From Biscogniauxia marginata (lineage: Eukaryota; Ascomycota; Sordariomycetes; Xylariales; Xylariaceae), in contig MU404107.1 in the NCBI GenBank assembly GCA_022695795.1, forward strand, positions 62,001 to 126,000: a DNA stretch of 64,000 nt, written 5' to 3'. The notes below the pieces were generated by a model. That model saw nothing but the letters and a program-made list of their open reading frames with translations. It had not been told where the DNA came from and did not search any database. This document shows, in pieces, positions 35,323 to 45,500 of this stretch (the stretch's first letter is position 1; each line of letters opens with the position of its first letter). A program made the translations under genes and the position numbers.

Positions 35323-38206
35323 ATGGCATACAACGGGGGATATCCTGAACAGCAGCGCCCTTATGCTGGTCATGCTGCGCGAGCGCCGAGCGGTGGACCA
35401 GGAGGTGCCTATCCGCCGCCCCGGCAACAGCAATACGATCAATACCGGGATGATTACGGCTATGAGTACGATCAGTACGACGATGGGTATGGTCAAGATT
35501 ATGGCCCACCACAAGATATGAGCTATGGCCGAGGCGGACCTCCGCCGAATCAAGGCTACCCACCACAGGATATGTATCGAGGACCTCCAGGCCCGGGAAG
35601 AGGAGGTCGCCCTATGCCACCGTCGGGAGCAAGAGGCGGACCTATGCGTGGTGCACCACGTGGAGGGCTACCTCCGGGACCCGGCAGAGGATTCCCCCCA
35701 TCTGGTCGAGGCCGCCCAGGTCCCCCCGGGCGATCCATGTCTTCAGATCATAACTGTAAGTGCTTCAGGCACACGAAATCCAAATTGGCACTAATCGGTA
35801 ATAGTTAACCGCCAGGGACCTCCGATGAAAAGCCCGAACGAACAAGATTTCGGTAGTCCATTTCCCGTGTTTCCCGGCCAGCATCGAAGATCCGATCTCG
35901 ACGAAGAAAACCAGATTCTAGACCAGATGGCTGGACTAGACATGAACGGGAGGCCAGGGCCACCAGGCAGAGGGTCAGGGCCAAGAAGACAACCCACGCT
36001 GGATGATTATGGACGGCCGTCGATGGATAGCCAAAGAGGTGGAGGACGAGGACCTCCGCATGGCTATCCCGGTCCACGACGAGGACCACCGCCACCTGAC
36101 CAAGGCTATGGTTACCATGACGGCTACGGCCCTCCGATGTCGCCTTCACGAGACGACTTTACGGCTCCACCGAGGAGCATGACCATGCCTAATGACCGTC
36201 AAATGCCACCTCCACGAGATGGTGCTCCGTACCGTGGACCTGGTGGACGGAACATGCCTCCCCCGCGACCTTCAACAGCCCAGGCCAACCGACCGCCGCC
36301 TCAAAGGATGTATCCTGACCAAGGGCCCCCGGCACCAATGGACAATCCGTCGTTACAGCCCCCTGCGTGGAATGATGAGCCGGATCGAGGTTCGTTTGGC
36401 GATTTCTATGATACCTATTACGACCAACGAGCGAGCGGCGAGCAGTATCCGCCACCCCACCCACATCGAGAGGAAGTTCCCGATTTTGATGTAGGACCCC
36501 CTGACGCAGGATATCGAGCATCGTTTGAGCAGCACGTGCAAGCACCACCTCCGCCGGGTATGCCTCAACCTGGACCAGCTCGGCTTCCTGAAATGTCGCG
36601 AACGAAGTCACAACCTAATCTCCGGGAGCCGCAGGCGGCAATATTCGAGATGGCAGCTGATATGCCACCTGTACCTGCTGGCGGCTTTCAACCATACCGA
36701 CCGCCTAGTGGACCACCGAACGGACTGCCGAATGGGCCGTCGAATGGAGGACCCGGTCTGCCCGCAAATCCTGGAGTGGCGAGAACAGGGTCTGGCGGGC
36801 CTGGTGGAGCGGGCCCGGGCTCCGGACACCCTGCTCCGATTCGCCCTGGTCTGATGGCAAACTCAATGGTCAGTCTCAACAATATGAATAGCAAGCCTGC
36901 GCCAGTACGAAACTATAACGCTAGTTCACCGCCAGCCGCTGCTTCTGGGGCTCAAGGACGCCCTGCGCCTAGCCCACAGAACGCGAGACCCTCGTCAACT
37001 TCGGAGCCTACTCCCGTGACGGTCGAAGAACTGGAACGTTTGCGTGCTATCATTAAGAATGATCCAAATGACCAGCAATCGGCTCTCACTCTTGCCAAAA
37101 AGCTAGTTGAGGCCGCAAATGTCCTAGTTTCTAGGCTGCCCGATCCGAAGTCCAGGGCAAGGTCTCGCGAACGTTACGTATTGGATGCCCATAAAATCCT
37201 GAAGAAGCTCGTTAGTGCACAAAACCCCGATGCTATGTTCTTCCTAGCCGACTCCCTGGGTCGTGGTGCTTTTGGATACGAACCGGACAGCAAGGAGGCT
37301 TTCACGTTGTATCAATCCGCGGCAAAACTAGGGCACGCTGCGGCAGCGTATCGAACGGCCGTTTGCTGCGAGATTGGTAATGACGACGGTGGTGGCACGC
37401 GGAAGGACCCGTTGAAGGCAATCCAATGGTACAAGCGAGCTGCTACGTTAGGCGACACCCCCGCCATGTACAAGGTCGGCATGATCATGCTGAAGGGGTT
37501 GCTTGGCCAGCAGAGAAACCCACGGGAAGCTGTTGGCTGGTTAAAGAGAGCAGCAGAGCGAGCTGACGCTGAAAACCCCCATGCGCTGCACGAGCTTGGT
37601 CTCCTCTACGAGTCGGCACAGCCGAACGACGCAATCGTGCGAGATGAGGCCTATGCTCTGCAACTATTCGAACAGGCGGCTCAGCTTGGCTACAAGTTCA
37701 GTCAGTTCCGGATGGGATGTGCTTACGAGTACGGATTGATGGGGTGTCCGATCGATCCCCGCCTATCCATAATGTGGTACAGTAGGGCTGCCACGCAGGA
37801 GGAACATCAATCCGAGCTAGCCCTTAGTGGGTGGTACCTGACCGGCAGCGATGGTGTCTTGAAACAAAGCGATACTGAAGCGTACCTATGGGCCAGAAAG
37901 GCGGCTCAGGCTGGTCTGTCGAAGGCGGAGTACGCTATGGGCTACTTCACCGAAGTTGGCATTGGCGTTGAGGCGAATCTGGAGGATGCAAAAAGATGGT
38001 ATTGGCGAGCTGCGGGTAAGTGACGAGACCTAGACTAATGATAGAAGCCATGAAACTGACGGAACGATACAGCCCAGGATTTCCCCAAGGCCCGCGAGCG
38101 ACTGGAGGATCTCAAACGATCTGGTAGAAGCGGCCCTCGCCAACGCGAACGCATCTCACGAAGCAAGATCGACAAACAGAACGAAGGGGAATGCGCCGTC
38201 ATGTAG
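35323..38206 (+). CDS. Sel1-repeat protein, Skt5/Chs4-like chitin synthase activator with CaaX box
   Basis: Three exons: 35323-35755, 35805-38015 and 38073-38206, giving 925 residues. The first ~590 residues are low-complexity and rich in Pro, Gly, Tyr, Arg and Gln (repeats such as GRGGPP, PPGPGRG). From about residue 610 to 885 there are tandem Sel1 repeats: AMFFLADSLGRGAFG, AAKLGHAAAAYRTAVC, KAIQWYKRAATLGDTPAMYK, AVGWLKRAAERADAENPHAL, QLFEQAAQLGYKFSQFRMG, and AYLWARKAAQAGLSKAEYAMG. The last exon encodes a basic tail ending in CAVM, a CaaX prenylation signal as in yeast Skt5/Chs4, which recruits and activates a chitin synthase at sites of wall growth. If the last intron is not removed, translation stops at once (TGA within its first ten bases) and the CaaX box is lost. 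The start is MAYNGGYPEQQ; the frame is open further upstream. Confidence 0.82.
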
Positions 38207-39857
38207 AGCAGCCGGAGCATTACCCCGGTCACTACACCGAACCAGCCTCTACGAAGCAGTGGAAACGCGCAGAAATTCCCATCGAGAATCTCCTCTCTTC
38301 CAGGTGCCCAACGATCAAGACTGGCCTCATCGCCTAAATGGATGCCCACTGATTCAGTTTCACCAGACCCGTTTATAAACTCGGTCGCGAACCCAGGAGA
38401 GGGTAATCTGCAATACTCATCAGTTGGAAAGAGAAGGGGGGTTTTGAAGATGATGAAGAGTTACACGGGGAAACCACGATAGTGCTGGCGTCCTAAAGAT
38501 AGTAGAGAATCTGACCTGCATTTGATGAGCAACGCCATGTCACGATACAACGATCGATTTCTTCCCATTGGTTATGTTCATACCAATGGTACCTTTTCCC
38601 TCCGCTTTTTAGTATATAAGGGTTGATAAGGATGATAGCGAAGGACAGATCGGAGGGGAGACGAACAAGAAGGATAGGTTTCAGGTTTCGGTACAACTTG
38701 TTTAATGAAGTGGAAGCGTTTAAAGGATACCCCCGAAACCATTGCAGGCCGTCATACCAAGAGCATGTACGAATATTACAGAGGAAGGAACTCGTTGGCA
38801 TCTAGTGCTAACCATAGCGTTGAGTTGAGAAGGCGAGGAGAAGATAAAAATAAAAAGTGAAAAGGTAGAGCAAATTTTACATAGCAGGCCAAACAATGCT
38901 ATATATATACACACATATATAAACTAATGAGGTTGTCCCGCTATCTGGACTGGTCCGCCTGAGTGATATATACCAAGAACGAATTGGTCATGATACGTGT
39001 ATATAGGTGCCTACCTAAATAAAGCTTGATGCTACGCTAAGTGACGGAAAATATTTGAATGAGTGTCGAAGGGTCTATGTTGAGGTGATGATTTTAATAT
39101 CATACAGTGGCTTCAAACACACGAGACCATGGCTTATAACCTACAAGACAAGACTGCCTATATATATATACAGGTAAAATCATTGTATATTATATATACC
39201 TACATAACAAGGGTTAAAAACAATACAACTGTACTTAGCTGGTACCTTTTAAAGCCCCAGTTCACGGGGGAAACGCTACATCGGTTAAGAGAAAAGATAT
39301 GGTAAAGAGGTAGCAGTAGATAGAAAAAAACTCCCGGGGAGTCTGCACCAACTGACTTTCTCTCTCTTTTATTTTCCTCGGCTCACCAACCTATTCTACG
39401 CCCATCCAAAGTAAATAGAAAAATAAAAGGAAGAGGAAGCCTGGAAAGTCAAAAGAAAAGAAAAGAAAACCGTGATACGACATTAAATAACTCGTTTCCC
39501 TTGTTAAGCTACGTGAACTGTGGCGGCCTCTCAGTTCCCCTAGACCCATGCATTTTCTTAGGTACCACCGTCGTCACCTGTCTATTTCTCCCATACGTAT
39601 TTTATTAATCGTGGGGCCCGGGTTATTTCTTCCACTCGTCCATTTCCATAAGCATCTTCCCATGTTGTGTACTAAGTTCCCAAACCTAACCTAACCAACC
39701 AACCAACCAACCAGGCCAGTCCGAATTTGCATTCTGCATCTCTCTCTTTACCCTTGAAAACTTCCTAGGGGCTGCCCAGGGGAGATATTGGTTAATCAGC
39801 TAACCGATCTAAAGTGAATCTGCGATCGACCCTAGCCTCCCCCTCCCTTTTTTTTTT
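38207..39857. other. intergenic between convergent genes
   Basis: No gene seen. It has TA-dinucleotide runs at about 38899-38922 and 39158-39203, a CCAA tetranucleotide repeat at 39694-39712, and A- and T-rich tracts near the mpc2 stop codon. Confidence 0.55.
39694..39712. repeat. CCAA tetranucleotide repeat
   Basis: About five tandem CCAA units after CCTAACCTAA, in the spacer between the Sel1-repeat gene and mpc2. Confidence 0.65.
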
Positions 39858-40548
39858 TCACGACTTGACGACGGCATCCTTGACCTCGTCGGCGGCGGCG
39901 GCGGCGGAGGAGGAGGGGAGCAGATTCTTCTGGGCGCGGTGGTACAGGGCGATTCGGGTCACCTGGGTGAGACCCACGCAGCCGAGGAAGAAGTTGACGG
40001 CGGCGAGGAGGTAGTTCTGCGGGGTGATGACGAAGCACCAGCGCGTCCAGATGATGCCCGTGGCCGTGAGGGCGGCGTTCTGCGTCAGCGACAGCTTCTC
40101 GGCGGGCCGCGCAAAGTCCCCGATGCCGGCGATCACGAGCGCCCACTTCATCACGGGGGCCCTGTCAGACACAAGGTGAGTTATGCTAGCTACAATTCTC
40201 TTCTCCCTTCTCTCTTCTTATTCGTTTTTTTCCCTCTTCCTTTTCTTTTTGTTCGGAAAACCAGGTAGGGGAGGGGGAGGGGGAGGGGGATTTGGTACGA
40301 CGGGGTTTATCGCTCGTACAAACTCACCAGAAGTGCACCGTCTTCAGGCCGACGGGGCTATCCCACATGCGCTTGAACCAGCTCTGCTGCTGCTGTTGCG
40401 CGGCATCGCCGGCGGTAGAGCTCTGGAAGCGTCGCCCGGTCTGGGCGAAGTTGGCGCGGAATCCGGTAGCGCGGGAGAAGGTCGCCCGCGAGGCTGAGAA
40501 CTGGAAGGCCGGCCGGGCGGCGCGGAAGAGCGTTGTCGTTGGTGGCAT
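39858..40548 (-). CDS. mpc2: mitochondrial pyruvate carrier subunit, MPC2-like
   Basis: Two exons, 40548-40328 and 40161-39858, giving 174 residues. The carrier works as a heterodimer with MPC1 to import pyruvate across the inner mitochondrial membrane. Residues 1-45 are Arg/Ser/Ala-rich without acids, like a presequence, followed by a poly-Gln stretch. The MPC core is distinct: SPVGLKTVHFWAPVMKWALV (junction inside W), GIGDFARPAEKLS, QNAALTATGIIWTRWCFVI and TPQNYLLAAVNFFLGCVG, with two to three membrane helices. The tail is Ala/Ser-rich. FARPAEKLS and the ITPQNYLLAAVN pattern place it with MPC2/MPC3 rather than MPC1. The intron holds a GGGGGA repeat. Confidence 0.93.
40268..40290. repeat. 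GGGGGA repeat in the mpc2 intron
   Basis: Four G-runs separated by single A residues on the plus strand; the mpc2 pre-mRNA therefore carries the C/T-rich complement. Confidence 0.65.
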
Positions 40549-41122
40549 GCTTATATCTTCAACTTCGACTCGGATAAAGAGGATAATGGATAGAGCGGGA
40601 GGTGGAAGGGAGGGGGTGGAAGGAGATAAAAAGAGGAGGGAAGACTTGTCCTCGCGAACGGAAGTGGGTATATGGTTAGCTAGCTAGGTTCGGGAAGGAG
40701 AGAGGGAATAAGTGCTCTGTTTCGGTGATGATACTTAGTAAGAAAAGAGATATATTCGGTTCCGCCGATAATCAACGGAAGTTTTAGTTGGGGCGCCTTC
40801 ACCGGACTTAATCGGAGGTAGTCCGTCCCTTACTACGTAGTGGACCTACCTAACGAAGCCATGAGGATCCTTTGATAGTTGCATAAGTGCTTCGGGGATA
40901 GAGATATGCAAGTAAGCGGGGGACGAATCGACGTCACCTGCAATAGATGAATTCCATTTGTGAGCTAGCGGAATCGGACTCGATTTCATTGGCCGACGCT
41001 TTGTCGATTGCAGTCCAAGCCAGTCGATGGATTTCCCCGTCTACGGTTTATTAGATGAAGTTATCCTTACGACATATCCAATTGATTTTTCGCATCTCTG
41101 CTCCGCAACGAACGCGGTGAAC
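40549..41122. promoter_or_regulatory. divergent promoter of mpc2 and ndufa2
   Basis: 574 bases lie between the two start codons of genes that both encode mitochondrial proteins. A CCAAT pentamer on the minus strand lies at 40988-40992, about 130 bases upstream of ndufa2. CCAAT boxes bound by the HAP complex often control respiratory genes in fungi, but one pentamer is weak evidence. Confidence 0.4.
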
Positions 41123-41439
41123 ATGTCGGCCAAATACGCCTTCACCAAGAACCTGAAGGAGGTGCGCTTCCTGTTCTGCCACACGGGCGAGGGTAGCGCT
41201 GCGACGAGGTGGGCAGTACAGGTTCATGACGACGGGGGACAGGAAGAGCTAACAAATAATGCCCGGCCGTTTTCGCAGAACCTTCCTCACGAGAGCTTAC
41301 CCGACTATGAAGAAGAACAACCCGCAGACACCCATCCTGATCCGGGAAGCCGCCGGCACCCTCCCCAAGGTCTACGCGCGATACGGTTCGTCTTGACCAA
41401 AGTTCCTCCTTTGCTGCTGTACAGGCAAGAAAAATGCTG

Positions 41440-41471
<32 letters not shown>

Positions 41472-41661
41472 ATTGTGCACTGACAGGCCTGTGGTTCATC
41501 AGATTTCGGAAAGGAGAAGAGCCAGTCATTAGAAGGTGCGTGCTCGGCCTATACTTTGCGTGCCCAGGAGGTTGGGGAGCGGAACTGACGGTTCGATGAT
41601 AGGATTATCCGACAAGCAGATTGAGGACGCCGTCACGACGCTGGTCAAGAACGAAGTATGA
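41123..41661 (+). CDS. ndufa2: NADH:ubiquinone oxidoreductase subunit NDUFA2 (B8, 10.5 kDa)
   Basis: Four exons: 41123-41208, 41279-41385, 41503-41535 and 41603-41661, giving 94 residues. It is an accessory subunit of respiratory complex I with a thioredoxin-like fold. Visible family pattern: MSAKYAFTKNLKEVRFLFCH, then TRTFLTRAYPTMKKNNP, PILIREAAGTLPKVYARYDFGKE (junction inside the D), and LSDKQIEDAVTTLVKNEV. All introns are GT..AG and phases agree. The third exon is only 33 nt. Intron 2 contains a GA microsatellite (41440-41470). Confidence 0.93.
41440..41470. repeat. GA microsatellite in ndufa2 intron 2
   Basis: About fifteen GA units with one interruption (AAAG). Confidence 0.75.
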
Positions 41662-42589
41662 TGTGACAGCATGGATCGGGACGGTGGAAAGGGGAGGGGA
41701 GGAGAGAATAAAAATAAACAAATAAAGTAAAAGAAAAGAAAAGAATAATGCAGACATGGTTATAGTTGCTCGATACGGCACGAGAGAGATATACTGTGAA
41801 TAGACTATATGCCGTCTCGTGGTTCATGGCTACCGATGTCGCGCACAGGGGTTAAGGAAGAGCTAGCATTCGTATATCACGTCACATTGCGTCAAAATCT
41901 CATGGAAATCAGGTCTGTTGGGCAACAACTGCTCTTGATTCAGAGACTACCCCTAATTTACCTGTCCGTCAACCCTCCGCCTCCTAAAAAAAGGGTGGAG
42001 GGTTGCATTTCGCACTCGTCACGGTGCAATTGAAAACCTAGTAAACCCAGACTACAATCCTGATTTTTTTCTTCTTTTCCTCTTCTTTCCCTACTCCGAT
42101 AAAGATAGACCGAGTCTTCCTCTCCCCCCTCATTTTTAGAGTCCCGTGAGTCCAAACTCCAAAGGGAGTTCTTCTTGGTCGGCACAACTTTTCCAGGGGC
42201 TAGTTACCTCCTCCTCTCTCCTCATTCTTCCGTGCACGAGATACAGACCCCAGGGACTAGATGCGATGGCATGATGGGTAAAAATAATGCAAAAGCCGAA
42301 GCAAACGGTTGAGTTTGGGCGGGAAAACAAAAGGGGGAAGGAGGTTCGGAATGGAAACTTAAGTAAATGCCCATCGAAATGATTCAGTTCGGGTCTTGCC
42401 TTGCCGTTGTCGAAACCCCCTTTTTCTCGAGGAGGATAGGTAGACAGATAACCAAGCTCTGGAATGTCCACCGCCACCACCACCCTTTCTCTCTTTTTTC
42501 CCCTTAATACTCGTCTCTCTCCACTCTGTGTATTGCACGCAATGCAGATAGGGGTTAGAAGACGAAGGCGAAAGATGAGGATGGTCAAA
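41662..42589. other. intergenic between convergent genes
   Basis: The 3' side of ndufa2 is A-rich (AATAAAAATAAACAAATAAAG at about 41707-41727, plausible polyadenylation context). The rest, including CT-rich DNA at 42060-42130, shows no supported gene. Confidence 0.55.
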
Positions 42590-45500
42590 TCAACCACCCT
42601 TTCTCTCCCCGTCGGGCGGCCGGCGCTCCCTACCCGTCCTATTGGCCTTGCCCCCGCGTCCCGCGCTCGCGCTCACAGTCTTCCACGAACCCGGACCCTT
42701 TATCGTCGAGGTTCCGGTTCCGGCTCCTCCGCCCGTTGCCTTCTTGGCGTTCTTCCCATTTCCCGGTACTTCTACTGCCGTGGCGGTGGGCTGGTTGTCC
42801 TTCACATCAGTAGCAGAAGCAGCAGCCACAGCAGTGGTGGTGGTGGTAGTAGTGTTGCTCTGGCTGCTGCTATTATGATTATTACCACCGCCGCTGCCGC
42901 CGTTGTTTTCGCTATGAACCGAGGGCAGAAGTGTCGCCGACGATGACGGGGACAAGGAGGAAACAGATGTCGAGGACGGGGAGGGAGAAGCCGTGGCTTT
43001 TCTGCGCGTGGCGACGGTGCTTTCGTTGTTTTGGTCACTACCGGTCGCGGCACGGGTCTCGCGCACGGAACTCGTGGCCTGCGTGGTGGTAGAAGTAGTA
43101 GACGTGGTAGTCGGGATGTATGTCTTGCTAGCTTCTTCGATCTTTAAGGGGGCAAGTAGTTCGGGCCAGTCCTCAGAGGTCAGGGGTGGAACCGTATCGG
43201 ATCCGGCTACGCTTCCCGCTGTTGACTTCTGTTGCGGCCGCGGCAGTTGGGTAGGCGACTCGCTACCGGCCACCTTGCTACCGCTGCTGTTTTGGGCGCC
43301 GTTGCTGCTGTCGTCCTTAGCGGGCGTGGCGGCTTCACTGCTACCTCCTCCTGGGGCCGTCGACTTCTTCGAGGCGCCCTGTCGCCCCTTTTGCTTGTTC
43401 TTGGTTGACTTGATTTTGCTATTATTACTTATAGACGTAGGCGTGGACGTGGACGCAGATGTGGTCTCTGCTTTACTGGAAGACGCTTCTGCTCCGGTAT
43501 TTTGGGCAGCTTGGTCGGACTTGCCCTTGCCCTTTTTACCTTGCTTGCCTTTGCTTTTTGCCGTGAGGCCCTTTGGTTCGTCCTTAGATGAATTCTGCAT
43601 AGTGTTCTTATCGGCATTGCTAGCTGTCTCTAAGGTCACCGCTTTGTCAGTGGCAGCTTTCCCATCCTTTACGGAGCCTCGCTTTTGTGTCCCATGGTGA
43701 ACTTGCTGGGGCACGGCAACCTTCTGCTTTTGGGAGCCTTGATTCTTGGTAGAAATATGAGATGACTGATCCCCTGTACTCTGTGTAAGCCCTTTGCTCG
43801 CCTCTTGTAGTGGAACCGGAGTTGCAATCCCCCGTGTGGAGGTCCTTGGTGAGTTAGTAGCACTCGAGCTATTGGACGAGTAGGCGAATGCCTTAGCCCG
43901 AGGGTTTAATTTCTTGTTGTTTTCGCTCGATGCCAATGTTCCTCGAACCCCTGTGGACGCATTGCTCGAAGTCCCCATATGTTCCCCTGTACCACTTCCT
44001 TTGTGGCTCTTGTCCTTACTGTCGTGATGTGGCCCAGACATGAGGTCACGGTACGCAGGGAAGGGCTCGGGGTTCGAGGCGCTAGGATTTTCGTGCCCCT
44101 GAGGATAAGATGGGAGAACAGACGAGGTAAGATCAGGCTTGAACATTCCCGTGGAATAAGGATTATCCTCGCTATTAGAAATGCCCGACTGCAGACTGTG
44201 AGAATCAGTGGTGCGATGATCGCCTTCATATTTCTTGGTCAACTTCAAAGGACCTGGTCGTTTCTGACCTTGCTGATGCTTTTTCTTATTCGCGCCTCGT
44301 CGGTTCGTGCTCTTGCGTTGTTGGGGTTCACCCTCCTCCCAGGCCTGGACAGGCTTCTTCTTCGGAGAGCCATGCTCCGGTGTGTTCCCGAGGGGCTGCT
44401 CGACCTTGCGCTTGGCCCGGGGGCTAGGCGAACGAGACCGTATTCTCGGTTGATCATTTCCAGTAGAGTAAACCTGATCCGTCAAGGTAGGGGTTGGAGT
44501 TGGGCTAGGCATATAGGCAACAGAAGGTAGCATCTGAATCGTCATATCTAGCTCCTCAGCCTCACTTCTAGTCTGTTCCTTATGTTCCTTATGTTCCTTA
44601 GTTTTTCCCTTCTCTCTTGATGACTGTGTGAAAATCTGGCGATCCTGGTCGTTGGATTTGGGTGCATTCTGTGGTCCTGAAGGTGAATGTTCCTGTGCAA
44701 AGTCACGGACTAGTGGAAGTGACTCGGACGCGCCAGGCCAAGCCGTTGGAAGAGGCACATATTTTGCCTTGCCTGGACGTTGAATTATCGTTCCATAATT
44801 GATCTCCTCTTCTCCCTCATCATCTTTCGATATCAGTGTAGGAGAAGTATGACCCTCAGGAGGCCCTGAGTAGTTAGGCCGTGTTCGATGAGCATTGCCA
44901 TAGCCTTGTTCCGTTAGAGACTGGCTCGTTGAGGCAGAACTCTGGCTTGGTGTTAAGATAGGAGAACTGTCACTCCCGTCGCGCTTCGGAGGCTTATCAC
45001 GAGTTCCTTGTTGCAAATTAGTGGTGTTTGCAGTATCCCCAGGCAGCTTGTTATCGCTCGAAGTGACGTGCTCGCTAGGGTTACCGTCAGGGTCATCATG
45101 GCCGAAGTTGATGATCTGTCTTGGGGGTGTGATAAACAATTTCGGGCCCATTGAATTTGGGCCAACCACCACTGTGTCCGAGGGAGGCTTTGTCTCCATG
45201 CTTTCATGGGTAACTTGCGAATCTACCTTATCCAACGGTTCCACGAATGTTGGAAGTTTAGCTTCAATACCAGATATGTCCTGACTGATCTTCTGAACGT
45301 TTCTACCAAGGCCGTCGGAAGTACCTGAGACGGATGGCTCTTCCAGTATAGGAGTCGGCATGGCCAGTGGACGGGTTACCTCGGGTACGTCTTGCGAGTC
45401 GAAAACCGGAGGAGTTCTTTGTGTAGCCTCATGGGGAAGAGTTATACTACGAGAAAACTCGTACTTGTTGCCGGCTCGGTGGAGATGGGGTAGAGGCTCA

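Noticed and set aside
42993..43700. 235-residue plus-strand frame inside the large RRM gene
   Set aside because: Opposite-strand shadow of low-complexity Ser/Thr/Lys-rich coding sequence.
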